This document shows, one piece after another, positions 23,793 to 38,700 of a DNA stretch of 64,000 nucleotides. Source of the stretch: Dendrophyllia cribrosa (taxonomy: Eukaryota > Cnidaria > Anthozoa > Scleractinia > Dendrophylliidae). The stretch is from the NCBI GenBank assembly GCA_024195265.1, contig JAJLRJ010000006.1, forward strand, positions 6,979,639 through 7,043,638. The letters run 5' to 3'. A program made the translations under genes and the position numbers. The notes beneath the pieces were generated by a model. It was not told the origin of the DNA and searched no databases. It saw nothing but the letters and a program-made list of their open reading frames with translations. Every line of letters starts with the position of its first letter. Position 1 is the stretch's first letter.

Positions 23793-26700
23793 ATGTCTTC
23801 TAAAAGTCACGGCGCATCAGTGAGTCCCGGTACAATATTGTCTGTTTTATGTTTGCTTCTTTATTCTGCTGGATTCATAAGAATCGAGCTAAAATCTACT
23901 GACCACGAAAAAAGGCTGGTAGCTGTTGAGGAAGTCATTTCTCGCATGACGAAACATGGAATGGTGGACACTTCGCCTAAAGGTAAATTTCTACCCAATA
24001 TATTTTTACGAAGTTAGCCGCCCTGGTTCCTAGAATCGTTTTTTTTTTCTATATAAACTACCAGTAAGGTCTTTACTGTCCGTTTCAATAACCTCGGAAG
24101 GCCTATTTTAATCAAACTTTCAAATCTGCAGAATCTGTGGCTGAAATCCTGAAGTGTAACGACTCAGCTATAGGTAGATATCTAAGTTACAGCGTAACGG
24201 AAATTGTCATATAACAAAATGTATTTGACTATTATATATCAGAATTATTATGGTTAGGCTTTCTAAGGACAACAATTGAAACCAAATATTTATATATCCA
24301 CTTATTCTTCAACTTCCTGCGTTGTTTTTCAGAATGGATTGAAATCCCCCCCCCCCCCCCCCCCCCGGGGATGGGTTACTCTGCAAACTTTTGGGTGAGG
24401 CTGTGCCGCTGGGTATACTGAACCATTTTAGCTGCATTTTGCAACCCTATTCTAGACTAAACAACGAAAAAACGAAAAACCTACCCTATCCTAGACCTAT
24501 TCCAGACTCGCTTTTTTCCAGAAACTCGTTCACTATCACAGTTATTAGTTAACAGGGGTCAGTAAAAATGCCATACTGCCAGTAAACCTTGTCTAGACTA
24601 AATTTCTTCACGCAACTGATCAGTTTCGCGGAAAATGATACCCTATTCTAGACCAAAAATCTCTGATAACTATACCCTATCCCAGACTAAACTGCCTGAA
24701 AACCATACCCTTCACAGCGGCACATACCTTTGTAGCTCATATATGGGAGTACACACCCCCCCCCCCCCCCCCCCCCCGGGGGCCGACAGTCAGTCAATAG
24801 TCTGACTATCGACCGACTATCGAGTGTCGGCCCGATCGACACTCGGCCGAAACTACCTCTAGTACAGATGATCCGGTTTGACTAGAAAGTAGCTTCGGAA
24901 TGAAAACATTTTGAACTAACACTTTTTGCATTTTATTACATTTAGAACATCTGGTTATCATAGATTCTGGGGAAAAGGTTGCAAACTACAAAGCAAAATT
25001 TCAACGATTGACACGTAGTATTGCCAATAAAGCGCCCTTTAATAACTCAGCCTACATAAAAGAAGTTTTGGAAGATGTTGTTACCTCGAGCTTTAAAAAG
25101 CTTTGTCAGAACACTGGAAACTGGAACGTTTGCTCACGTGGAATGCTGGGACCTCCAGGGAGAGATGGGTCCAAAGGAGACAAAGGCGACCAAGGGAAGA
25201 AGGGAAGAAAAGGTTCGCAAGGAGTGATGGGACAACCTGGCAGAAGTGGAAAGCAAGGAATTATGGGTCCACCAGGAATAAGAGGAGAAAACGGAGTTAA
25301 AGGAGATATTGGTGCACCAGGTATTCCAGGAACGAAAGGTGAACCAGGCGAATCCATTTCAGCACCAAAAGTAAAGGTTTCCCCTTCTCAACTGACTGTG
25401 AACGAAAGTACCACTGCTTCGTTACTATGCTCTGCCTCGGGAAATCCCGCTCCTCGAGTAGCTTGGTTCCGCCTGACTGGATCATTACCTAGCAACAGAA
25501 CTAAGGTATCGTCAGAAGGTCTGATGCAGATTGATGACGTGCGTCTTGAGGATGCTGGGAAATATAAGTGTGTGGCGCGAAATATTCTGGGAAGGGAAGA
25601 GAAAGTTGCGATTATTGTCGTACAAAGTAAGTCAAACAGATTACTGCTTTAACTTTTCTACGAACTTTTATTTAGTAAGGGTGTATTTTTATGAATTTGC
25701 AATTTTAAAATCAGGGCTTTTTGTGATGGGACCAGTTAAAAGAAAACCGTGAGTTAAAGAAGGCATTTAATAAAGCGGTGTTAAAAATATTGTCAGAAAT
25801 AATCGTGGCTTTTTACTCGCTGTACAATCAATTAAACCAGCTATGCAAGCTATGAAATCAAAGGAATACTAAAATCAAAACGAGAAGCTAGGATGCCTTT
25901 CAAGGGCTTATATTCAATGACTTCGTTAAAGTAGAAGCCATGCAACTATTTATTAACATTTTTTTCACTTATCGTAGGTAAACCCAAGGTTTCTCTGTCA
26001 TTTGGTCCATCTTACGTTGAAAAAGGAAAAAACATCACCTTACCAGTGTGTCACGTGACTGGGTTCCCCACACCAAAAGTCACGTGGCTTAAAACACACG
26101 ATAATATTGTGCAAGCCAGGGCTGTTATGAAAGACGGACAACTGTCAATAATAAATGCTCAGAAGAAAGATTCCGGTTTGTACAAATGCCAAGCGTCAAA
26201 TCACTTAGGACATGACTCGGCTGTTACACAGCTTAACATTGTTGAACTGCCACATTTTACAGTCAGCCCACCAGCACAGCTTGAAATGAGCACAATGCAG
26301 AATATTACAGTCCGCTGTCAAGCTAGTGGGGATCCACAGCCAACAGTCACGTGGATGAAAGAGAACGGCGAGCTGCCTGCTGGAAGATCAAAGGTCAGTG
26401 TGGATGGATCACTTAAAGTCTGGAATGCTAAATTGGAGGACTCGGGGAGATATACTTGTGTGGCATCATCCAATGAAATCTTTAATAAGGCGCTTTCTTC
26501 AATGAAATTAACTGTGAAGCCAGGTAAGAAAAAGCTTCAACCTTTACTTACTATCCTTGACGGTTTCAAGTTAAAAAGGGATGATGTTTTTTACATACAA
26601 TTAGTCTCAGTGCAATGCATGCTCGGTCCTATGCTATGAGAACAGAAATTTGCGTCTTCAAGTTTCATATTAAGGCTATCAACAATCCGCTATGATATAA

Positions 26701-29700
26701 GTTTGGAAGGTATAGGAATTGCAGGAACAGGACAGTAACATAAATGTTCGTTAATTAACTTCTGCTGAGGGACACTGATATCCTCAAAGATTAAAAAAGC
26801 TGTCATTTACTCTGTTCCCTGCTTTGAAAATATTAAAGATACAATAAGAAATAGGAATTTGGGATAAACAGTTGTACAGTGACATCAAATATCTAAATGA
26901 ACTGAATTGACCCTTGGACGGACACGCAACCGTGGTACAGAGGGGGGGAGGGGTGGGTGGTTGTGGTTCCAGGCCCCTTACGTTTTGCGGTAAGCTACTG
27001 AAGTCGGAATATGCTAACAATTAGAAGGTCTTGAAAATAATCGGAGAAAAACCAGGGGGGTGCATTGTATGTCCGAGGGTTAATTATTACTCAGGCCTGA
27101 TTACTACTTTTTAATGGCTATGTTTTCAATATATATATATATATATATAGACGGTTTTGAAGGTGCTGCCTGAGCCAACGAAAGATGTCATACCAAAAGG
27201 ATCACAATAATGGATTCACAGTCCGGATTCGGCGGATATAATAAAAAACTAGTTAAAAAGACCGAAAATGGACAACTTTTGGTATAAAAAAATGTAAAAA
27301 TATAGTTAAAAACGTTTCGGTCTCTCGACCTTCATCAGTTGTACACCCGGACAGTTACACATGAGACTCAAATACGGTTACAACAAGGACTTAACATTAA
27401 ACTACTGATAAATTACGTAACAAAAATAAAAGCAAAATTACAACAGTAATACAATAATAGAAGTGATAACGAGACTAGACTAAAGGAAAACCACAAGTGC
27501 CACAAATATACTAATGAGCTACGGTAACATAACAATAGAAGGTATAATTACTAAGAAAGAGTCAAACAATTGTCTTTCTTAGTAATTATACCTTTTATTG
27601 TTATGTTACCGTAGCTCATTAATATATTTGTGGCACTTGTGGTTTTCCTTTAGTCTAGTCTCGTTATCACTTCTATTATTGTATTACTGTTGTAATTTTG
27701 CTTTTATTTTTGTTACGTAATTTATTTGGTTTTTTGGTTTTTGGTACGACAACGTTATCGCAATTAGGTGTATTTAAATCAATATTTATAAAGGAGCATC
27801 CAGTTTAGCATAGCTAGTTTGAATGGAGCCCTGATATAACACAAATCGAACAAAATTTACAGGCAGCTAAAATGTACCGAACATAATATTAAATTATACA
27901 TAGGTCATAACTTCATATAAAATATCAATGTAGCAGGCATTATTGCTTATTATTGAGCATTTCGTTACCAAACTGGGCAAGTGAACAGAGGACATGCACC
28001 AAATTATTTTGACATCAAAATTGACAGAAGATATTATCAAAATATGACGTCATAGTTAATGACGTCATACTATATCCTTAATTCTAGTGTTTTCGAAAAA
28101 AGACAACAAGAGAAGTTAAAAACTTAAAACCGTTTGTCGATATCACAAATATTTCTCGGGTTATAACAATTTGAAGAAATTTCAGTGTCTCGTCCCGGCC
28201 TCCGGAACCATATATTTCCTATAAAATCAACCCCTTCGTAATTTTTTTTCAGCTTTTTTTTGTAGTAGAGCTAAGAATTTGGTAAAGTAAAATGCTTAGT
28301 TTTTGTAAAAAATCGTCTCGTTTTAAATTTTTGGTTTTCTGCTCTCAATGAAATAATTGTGGATTTTACAAAAAAAAAATAAAATTATTTTCTGTTTGAG
28401 TTGTAAAATATGATATAATAAAACATTTTGCTGCTTTTGAAAGGTCAAAAACACGCATTTTCGTTAAAAAATGGCTTGACTAGTTGACTTCATGCTACTT
28501 ATGACGTCATCACAGCAACCGATTCTCCCCAAACTTTACCAAAATGTGTCTCAAGGATAAACGAACAGCTACTGAAGATGGAATATGCCAACATTAAAAA
28601 GGGTCTTGAAAAAAATCGGAGAAAACCAGGAGCTGCCTTGTACGTCCGAGGGTTAATTACTACTTGTTAATGGGAAAATTCTATGTTTTCAAGCAAAAGT
28701 GACTTTAGAGGCCCTCTGTGTTTTACTCAACGATAAAATTCGCAGTGAAAAAGAAATCCAAGTGAATAATGATAATAATAGTAATGATACATTTATATAG
28801 CGCTATTTCCCAATGGTTACACGATTGTATACGGGATAGTATATTGACAAATTGACCATCATTTGTATATAAAATGAAAATGTCAAATCTCTTCCCTTTT
28901 TGGGGGGTGCCTTCTGGCCGCAACTCTACTGATTGTCACGCGCAGTTTTCTATCTATATTTGCATGTTTTTGCTTTGTATTTATTTAGTTAATCGCTTCT
29001 GTCCTTATTTTTCTCCACCTAGTAGTAACTAGTTTGACAGTTTAATGTTTAGTTTTGTAACCAAAGTCTTGTAAAAGTCAGTACCGCATGCGCAAATGAT
29101 TAATAAAGCGTCTTTTATCTGCAGAAAAATAAATTTACAAACTAAAACCTTTCTAAATATAAATATATAAAAATCATAGATGTCAGTGAACTGCAATGAA
29201 ACATCAGTGAAATTTTTGCGATCCTCGCAGTGTGCTATCATCTTAAGCAGTTAAAAAAGCAACCTGAAAAAAATTCAGGCTTGAACGGGATTCGAACCCA
29301 TGACCTTGCGATACCGATCGATGCAATGCTCTATCCACTGAACTACCAAGCCACATGGACAGATAAAATCAATTGACAGCACACAGCAAAGATCGCAAAA
29401 GTTTCACTCGTAACACTTTTCTGCAATGAAGTTCACTGTGAAAGGAACGATTGAGGAAAAGATGTAGTCTACTTTTTCCATTACCTCCGCCAAAGTCATA
29501 CGGGAATACTGGGGATTTCAGAGCATATCCTGCAATGTATTAACTGTGCATGGAAACGATTATCATCAACAGAATAAGACTTTTAAGAAATTACTTAGAA
29601 ATAAGAAGCAGAAATTTCTTGACTCTAAAATTGATGAATTGATCAGTAACAAAGATAGTCATAACTTTTGGAACACTTTAAAATCAATGAATCAAAACAA

Positions 29701-32700
29701 ACTTAATCAAAACGAAAACAAAAATGAAGTACCATCGGATATTCTATATGACCACTTCAAAAAATTACATTCTGCGCCTGAAAATACTTCTTTTTCAGCA
29801 ACACATTTGAACATATTAGAAAACAAACATACATTGGAACAAAACAAACACCTTTATAATAATTTGGACAACCCGATTTCTCTGAATGAAATTGAAATAG
29901 CAGTTAAAAATCTTAAAAATAAAAAAGCACCTGGACCAGACAGAATACGAAATGAAATGTTGAAATCTAGTATAAAATTTTTAAATACATCATTATGTCA
30001 TCTGTTTAATCTTATACTCAAATCTGGTACTTTCCCAACAACTTGGTGCGATGGCATTATAACAGCTATACATAAATCTGGAAAAATCAATGACCCATCA
30101 AATTATAGAGGAATTTGTATAAATAGCTGTTTAGGAAAACTATTCTGTTATATACTTAATAACAGATTACATAATTATACAGAAGAACAAAACATTCTAC
30201 ATCCTGCTCAAATTGGCTTCTTACCGAATCATCGCACATCTGATCATATTTTTACTCTTCGGACATTAATCGATAAACATGTAATTCATAAAACCAAAGG
30301 TAAACTATATACTTGTTTTGTTGACTTCAAAAAAGCCTTTGATTCCATTTGGCACCAAGGACTTTTGTACAAGCTACTAAAGTATAATATTGGAGGAAAA
30401 TTTTATGATCTCATTAATAGCATGTATTTAAAATCGAAATGCTGCGTACGATGCGGTTATCAAAGATCAAAATTTTTTGATTATAATAAAGGAGTAAGAC
30501 AAGGCTGTATACTTTCACCGATGCTCTTTAACCTATACTTAAACGATTTACCTCATGTGCTTAATAATAGTGACACAGATCCCATTTTATTGCCGGATGG
30601 CTCTCGCCTTAATTGCTTACTTTATGCTGATGATTTATTATTGATTTCTCATTCAGCTGAAGGTTTACAGAATGCTATTAATAAACTTTCCAAATATTGT
30701 CAAGAATGGATTCTTAATATTAATCCAAAGAAAACAAAAATTGTTATCTTTCAAAAGAAAAATAGAAAATCAACAGCTGATAAGCATAGCTTTAATTTTA
30801 TTGATGAAAACATAGAAATTGTCAACAATTACACATATCTGGGAGTAAATGTTTCTGCAAATGGAAGCTTTAACAATAATAAAGAAACATTAAAAGAAAA
30901 AACAAGAAGATCTATTTTTGCAACAAGACGTAATCTTGACTTCTCTAGTTTACCAATTGATATCAATAATAAACTTTTTGACACCTTATTTCTTCCTATC
31001 TTATTATATTGTTCTGAAATATGGGGTATCTATGATAATAATGATTATAAATCCTGGGAAAAAGACATAATTGAAAGAACGCACGTGTATTTTTGTAAAA
31101 TGTACTTGGGTGTAAACAAAATATCCCCAAATGCAGCATCCAGAAACGAACTTGGTAGATTACCTCTAAAATCCCACATCGAACTTAATATTCTTAAATT
31201 TTGGATACATCTAGAAAATCAACCAGATGATAGCATCGCAAAACTCTGCTTAAACATCTCTAAAGAAATGGCAGATACTTTACAAACAGGTTTAATAAAT
31301 AAGGTAAACCATCTTTGTACAAAACACAACATTGATATTTCTTATTTAGACTTTGATAACCCTTCCAATATACTTTCACAAGCAAAACAGAATATTAAGA
31401 CTAGTCTCATGAATCACCAAATCAACCTATTAAATTCAAATAAAAAACTCAAATTTTATACAATTTTCAAAAATGATACAAAACATTCTGTTTTCCTTAA
31501 CTATATAAAAAATCAAAAACACAAGAAGGCTGTTACTAAATTTAAGATAGGGAACCACAAATTGAGAATAGAAACTGGAAGATATTCAATACCAAAAACT
31601 CCAGAAAATTTAAGGATATGCACTCACTGCAATTCAGATTCTGTTGAAAATGAAATACATTTCCTTTTTCACTGTGACTTATACGCTAATCTCAGAAGTA
31701 CCTTCTATGATGAAATAGATAAAAGAAATAGACACTTCAAAAACCTAGATAATACATGCAAAAGTATGTTTCTGTTTAACAGTGTTGATCCTTTTATTTG
31801 TAGAGCAACGGCTGCTTTTATATTTAATGCAATGAATAAGAGAAATGAAGATATGTTTTAAAACTACACATAAGAAATAATTCCATATTATACACAATAC
31901 TGTTACTTCCTCTATTTATTTTATTTGTAATTAACCTTGATACAGTAATGTACAATGAACTTCTTTTTGTAATTTTTATTATCTGGTAATACCATGTATA
32001 GAAATGGGAATACCTGAATAAATTGTTGTTGTTGTTGTTGCATGGAAACACTTTTAAAAGGTGGTATGAATGAGCTCCTTTAAGGATACTCTCAGCCGTC
32101 GTGGGTGTCTCTCGGGAAAAAATTCGTACACGCTCCAGCTAGTTTTAGGAATAATATGATAAACTTTATGTCAATAGAAAACTTATTAAATGTAGTTTTT
32201 GATAAAAAAAATATATAATTTTAGTGACTTTATCTTTTCAAAACGGCCAGGAGCCGATAAAAACCGCCAAACGACCAAGGGTTGTTCAATTGAATTTATC
32301 GCCGTATCGAATGTCGTGGCAAGACCCAAATAGCTGCACAAAGGAGGACATTACCATCTTCCCGGCATGCACTGCAAGCAAACTATATTATCAAACGGCG
32401 GCGACCCGCAAGCAGCTCATTTTACACAGACACCATTGAGGTTGGAGGTCAGTTGGTCGTAGCGGAAACCCTTCAAAAGAAATCTACGTTAACCTATTTA
32501 TTCTATTCACCTTTACAGAATATTTTCCATTTCGGGTTATGTTTACAGTTTGCTTCAAGGCCGCTTAACTTCCCAGACGGGCAGAATTCCGCGATATTAA
32601 AGCGTCGCGTGGTAGACGCTTGAAATCTCTTCACACTGAGATTCATGGAATCAATAAACCGTCTCTCCATTTCAAAACAATACCGGCTTATAATAGAAGA

Positions 32701-35700
32701 AATATCCGTATATTTGCTTACTTTGACTTATTGAACGTAACACTGGTGAACAGAGCCGGTGAAATAATTCCCGCTAACCACTGCTAAAAAAAACCTGAAA
32801 ATATAAACAACAGCTATTCACTCTGCACTCGACTGTCCTGCTGTGTTTGTTTACGGTTATGTTATTTTTAGTTCAAAATCGATCTTTGCTTTTCTCGCTT
32901 TTTCTGACTTTTCTATGGTACGAGCACTAATTATTCAGCTTCATTTCATTTTATATTTTGCTGTGACCAAAATAAAACTCGAATCGCTACACAAATGCTA
33001 ATAGATCTTCTCACAAACGACGCACCACTTGGAGCTAGCCGGATGTAGTCACTTTCAATTCAACGCCGATAAAAACAAACAGCCGCCGAAATAGATCACT
33101 TTCAACTTCAAAATTTAGCATGAAATCGTGGAGTCAATTGGAGTCAATTAGGTTTTTGAGAAAGTTTATACTTTAAATGACTGGAATTGGGTATTATTTG
33201 GCTTTTGACTCGCCTTTTTTGAATCGATCCAACCAATTTAAAATATGCATTGCCGATAACTACAAACAGACATGGACGACAACAGTCAAACTACACCACT
33301 ATAATTTTTTTCAACGGTTCCACTCCACTTTAAGAAAAATATTTCCTGGCACATTATTAATAGAGGAATAAGGTACGTATTGTTTTATTTCCAAGCCTTT
33401 ACATTAAAGCGAGAAAATCCATGTACAACTTTGACTAAAATACGTGCGTTCTTCGGTTCCACCGGAAGTCATTCACCCGAATTTTACCCAAAGCACGCTG
33501 GGAAGATGGTAATATCCTCTTTTTATCTGCACAGTGTTATTAACAAGGGATCAATCAACAAATTACATACTCAGGCTTTTTCGATATTCTGATTAGTTAG
33601 CGAGATATCTAAATCCATACCAGACGTGTTGCGTAAACGGTCGCCACAGAAAAAAAATATTTTAAATATAAACACCAACAGTCCGACTGGTATTGTCTGG
33701 CCATATCCATATTGTCTTCTAAACTAAACGCTCATATCTTTATTAACAAGCACACATATTCAAACTAGCCCTTTTAAATGGTTGAATTTGCTCAGTGTAA
33801 AAAACATTGTACAAGTTAAAGTTATATGACTTCAGTAGCGTTAGAGTGCTGGTTAGCAGTTTATAGAATTTATTGTTAAGACATTCTCCAAATAGCTATA
33901 TAGTATGTTGCCATTTCCATTTTTTGTGTGTTCAGCATGTTCCCCTGTAGGCGTAGAGGACAGAAACAAGATACCAGATGATAAGATGACTGCAAGCACG
34001 ACTAATAATCCATCATACTATGCTGCATATTTCGGCCGGCTGAATGAAAACAGGGGAAGTGGAGCGTGGTGTCCAAAGACTTCATCTGACAGAACAGACT
34101 ACCTTCAAGTTGATATGGGTGCAGTGCGCTCTGTTTGTGCAATGGCGACACAAGCAGGAAAGGGAGGTGAGTGGACCGCCAGCTACAAGTTACGTGTGTC
34201 TTTAGATGGAGCAAGTTGGGACACCTACAAGGAGAACAATGCTGAAAAGGTAAAAACAGGAACCCGAATGGGCTACTTCAATATCCGGAACAAAAATAAA
34301 GTAATTTGTGCAATGAATACAACGGAACTACAGTCGAACCTCCATGTGCGACCAACTCTCCCAAGCGACCACTTTCATAAAATACCAAATTTCTCCTAGT
34401 CAAATCATCATAATCAAAACCTCTTGTAAGCGACCGCGATCACTTTCAACGCTGGTGATTTGAATTTTTCTATTGTTTTTAACTTCTGGTAAGCAACCAC
34501 TCGCCCACGTTTCGATGTCACTGCAGAGATTTACAGACGCAAATTGAATCACGTGTTACAGTACAGGTCCAATAAAAGTCCTTTGCAGCAAAACTTCAAT
34601 ATGATAGAATATTTTACGCTGATAGGTGCTTTGTAGATTGGAACTGCTACGGGTTCATATGATTCAGAGATAGGTTTATATGATCCAGAGACAGGTTCAT
34701 ATGATTCAGAGACAGGTTCATATGATTCAGAGACAGGTTCATATGATTCAGAGACAGGTTCATATGATTCAGAGACAGGTTCATATGATTCAGAGAATTT
34801 ATATGATTCAAAGACAGGTTCATATGATTCAGAGACAGGTTCATATGATTCAGAGACAGGTTCATATGATTCAGAGACAGGTTCATATGATTCAAAGACA
34901 GGTTCATATGATTCAAAGACAGGTTTATATGATTCAGAGACAGGTTCATATGATTCAGAGACAGGTTCATATGATTCAAAGACAGGTTCATATGATTCAG
35001 AGAATTTATATGATTCAAAGACAGGTTCATATGATTCAGAGACAGGTTCATATGATTCAGAGACAGGTTCATATGATTCAGAGACAGGTTCATATGATTC
35101 AAAGACAGGTTCATATGATTCAAAGACAGGTTTATATGATTCAGAGACAGGTTCATATGATTCAGAGACAGGTTCATATGATTCAAAGACAGGTTCATAT
35201 GATTCAAAGACAGGTTTATATGATTCAGAGACAGGTTCATATGATTCAGAGACAGGTTCATATGATTCAGAGACAGGTTCATATGATTCAAAGACAGGTT
35301 CATATGATTCAAAGACAGGCTTATATGATTCAGAGACAGGTTCATATGATTCATAGACAGGTTCATATGATTCAGAGACACTGAGGTTCATATGATTCAG
35401 AGACAGGTTCATATGATTCAGAGACAGGTTCATATGATTCAGAGACAGGTTCATATGTTTCACAGACAGGTTCATATGATTCAGAGACAGGTTCATATGA
35501 TTCAGAGACAGGTTCATATGATTCACAGACAGGTTCATATGATTCACAGACAGGTTCATATGATTCACAGACAGGTTCATATGATTCAGAGACAGGTTCA
35601 TATGATTCACAGACAGGTTCATATGATTCATAGACAGGTTCATATGATTCAGAGACACTGAGGTTCATATGATTCAGAGACAGGTTCATATGATTCAGAG

Positions 35701-38700
35701 ACAGGTTCATATGATTCAGAGACAGGTTCATATGATTCACAGACAGGTTCATATGATTCAGAGACAGGTTCATATGATTCACAGACAGGTTCATATGATT
35801 CAGAGACAGGTTTATATGATTCAGAGACAGGTTCATATGATTCATAGACAGGTTCATATGATTCAGAGACACTGAGGTTCATATGATTCAGAGACAGGTT
35901 CATATGATTCAGAGACAGGTTCATATGATTCAGAGACAGGTTCATATGATTCACAGACAGGTTCATATGATTCAGAGACAGGTTCATATGATTCAGAGAC
36001 AGGTTCATATGATTCAGAGAATTTATATGATTCAAAGACAGGTTCATATGATTCAGAGACAGGTTCATATGATTCAGAGACAGGTTCATATGATTCAGAG
36101 ACAGGTTCATATGATTCAAAGACAGGTTCATATGATTCAAAGACAGGTTTATATGATTCAGAGACAGGTTCATATGATTCAGAGACAGGTTCATATGATT
36201 CAAAGACAGGTTCATATGATTCAAAGACAGGTTTATATGATTCAGAGACAGGTTCATATGATTCAGAGACAGGTTCATATGATTCAGAGACAGGTTCATA
36301 TGATTCAAAGACAGGTTCATATGATTCAAAGACAGGTTTATATGATTCAGAGACAGGTTCATATGATTCATAGACAGGTTCATATGATTCAGAGACACTG
36401 AGGTTCATATGATTCAGAGACAGGTTCATATGATTCAGAGACAGGTTCATATGATTCAGAGACAGGTTCATATGATTCACAGACAGGTTCATATGATTCA
36501 GAGACAGGTTCATATGATTCAGAGACAGGTTCATATGATTCACAGACAGGTTCATATGATTCACAGACAGGTTCATATGATTCAGAGACAGGTTCATATG
36601 ATTCACAGACAGGTTCATATGATTCAGAGACAGGTTCATATGATTCACAGACAGGTTCATATGATTCATAGACAGGTTCATATGATTCAGAGACACTGAG
36701 GTTCATATGATTCAGAGACAGGTTCATATGATTCAGAGACAGGTTCATATGATTCAGAGACAGGTTCATATGATTCACAGACAGGTTCATATGATTCAGA
36801 GACAGGTTCATATGATTCACAGACAGGTTCATATGATTCAGAGACAGGTTTATATGATTCAGAGACAGGTTCATATGATTCATAGACAGGTTCATATGAT
36901 TCAAAGACAGGTTTATATGATTCAGAGACAGGTTCATATGATTCAGAGACAGGTTCATATGATTCAGAGACAGGTTCATATGATTCAGAGACAGGTTCAT
37001 ATGATTCAGAGACAGGTTCATATGATTCACAGACAGGTTCATATGATTCAGAGACAGGTTCATATGATTCAGAGACAGGTTCATATGATTCAGAGAATTT
37101 ATATGATTCAAAGACAGGTTCATATGATTCAGAGACAGGTTCATATGATTCAGAGACAGGTTCATATGATTCAGAGACAGGTTCATATGATTCAAAGACA
37201 GGTTCATATGATTCAAAGACAGGTTTATATGATTCAGAGACAGGTTCATATGATTCAGAGACAGGTTCATATGATTCAAAGACAGGTTCATATGATTCAA
37301 AGACAGGTTTATATGATTCAGAGACAGGTTCATATGATTCAGAGACAGGTTCATATGATTCAGAGACAGGTTCATATGATTCAAAGACAGGTTCATATGA
37401 TTCAAAGACAGGTTTATATGATTCAGAGACAGGTTCATATGATTCAGAGACAGGTTCATATGATTCAGAGACAGGTTCATATGATTCACAGACAGGTTCA
37501 TATGATTCAGAGACAGGTTCATATGATTCAGAGACAGGTTCATATGATTCACAGACAGGTTCATATGATTCACAGACAGGTTCATATGATTCAGAGACAG
37601 GTTCATATGATTCACAGACAGGTTCATATGATTCAGAGACAGGTTCATATGATTCACAGACAGGTTCATATGATTCATAGACAGGTTCATATGATTCAGA
37701 GACACTGAGGTTCATATGATTCAGAGACAGGTTCATATGATTCAGAGACAGGTTCATATGATTCAGAGACAGGTTCATATGATTCACAGACAGGTTCATA
37801 TGATTCAGAGACAGGTTCATATGATTCACAGACAGGTTCATATGATTCAGAGACAGGTTTATATGATTCAGAGACAGGTTCATATGATTCATAGACAGGT
37901 TCATATGATTCAGAGACACTGAGGTTCATATGATTCAGAGACAGGTTCATATGATTCAGAGACAGGTTCATATGATTCAGAGACAGGTTCATATGATTCA
38001 CAGACAGGTTCATATGATTCAGAGACAGGTTCATATGATTCAGAGACAGGTTCATATGATTCAGAGACAGGTTCATATGATTCACAGACAGGTTCATATG
38101 ATTCACAGACAGGTTCATATGATTCAGAGACAGGTTCATATGATTCACAGACAGGTTCATATGATTCACAGACAGGTTCATATGATTCAGAGACAGGTTC
38201 ATATGATTCACAGACAGGTTCATATGATTCAGAGACAGGTTCATATGATTCACAGACAGGTTCATATGATTCACAGACAGGTTCCAGGCGCGTAGCTACC
38301 TGAACGCACGTGCGTACCTGAAAAAGAGGAAGAAAAAGAAAGATTTGGGACTTGAGGGTGGGGGGAGGAGATAGGGGGAGTGTTTGAAAACAGTGATCGT
38401 GCGTACCTCTGAATCATATGAACCCAGGGGCGTAGCCAGGAATTTTTCAGAGACAGGTTCATATGATTCAAAGACAGGTTCATATGATTCAAAGACAGGT
38501 TTATATGATTCAGAGACAGGTTCATATGATTCAGAGACAGTACAGGTTCATATGATCATATGATTCAGAGACAGGTTCATATGATTCAGAGACAGGTTCA
38601 TATGATTCAAAGTAATGACCCCTTGTGGTCTGACCTCTTGTAAGCGAGCACCTTCCGTAAGCGACCACCTTGGCTTTGCATTTTGGGTGGTCGCTTACGG

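Noticed and set aside
25106..25357. Minus-strand Pro/Gly-rich frame
   Set aside because: Antisense of the collagen repeat, where Gly-X-Y codons read as Pro-rich on the other strand.
29278..29352. Functional tRNA gene
   Set aside because: The acceptor and T arm are good but the anticodon arm cannot form a standard stem and 7-base loop; more like a SINE head.
29546..29557. ATG start for the LINE protein at its apparent upstream end
   Set aside because: The first codon is GTG and lies at the edge of the target-site duplication; the element is simply 5'-truncated.
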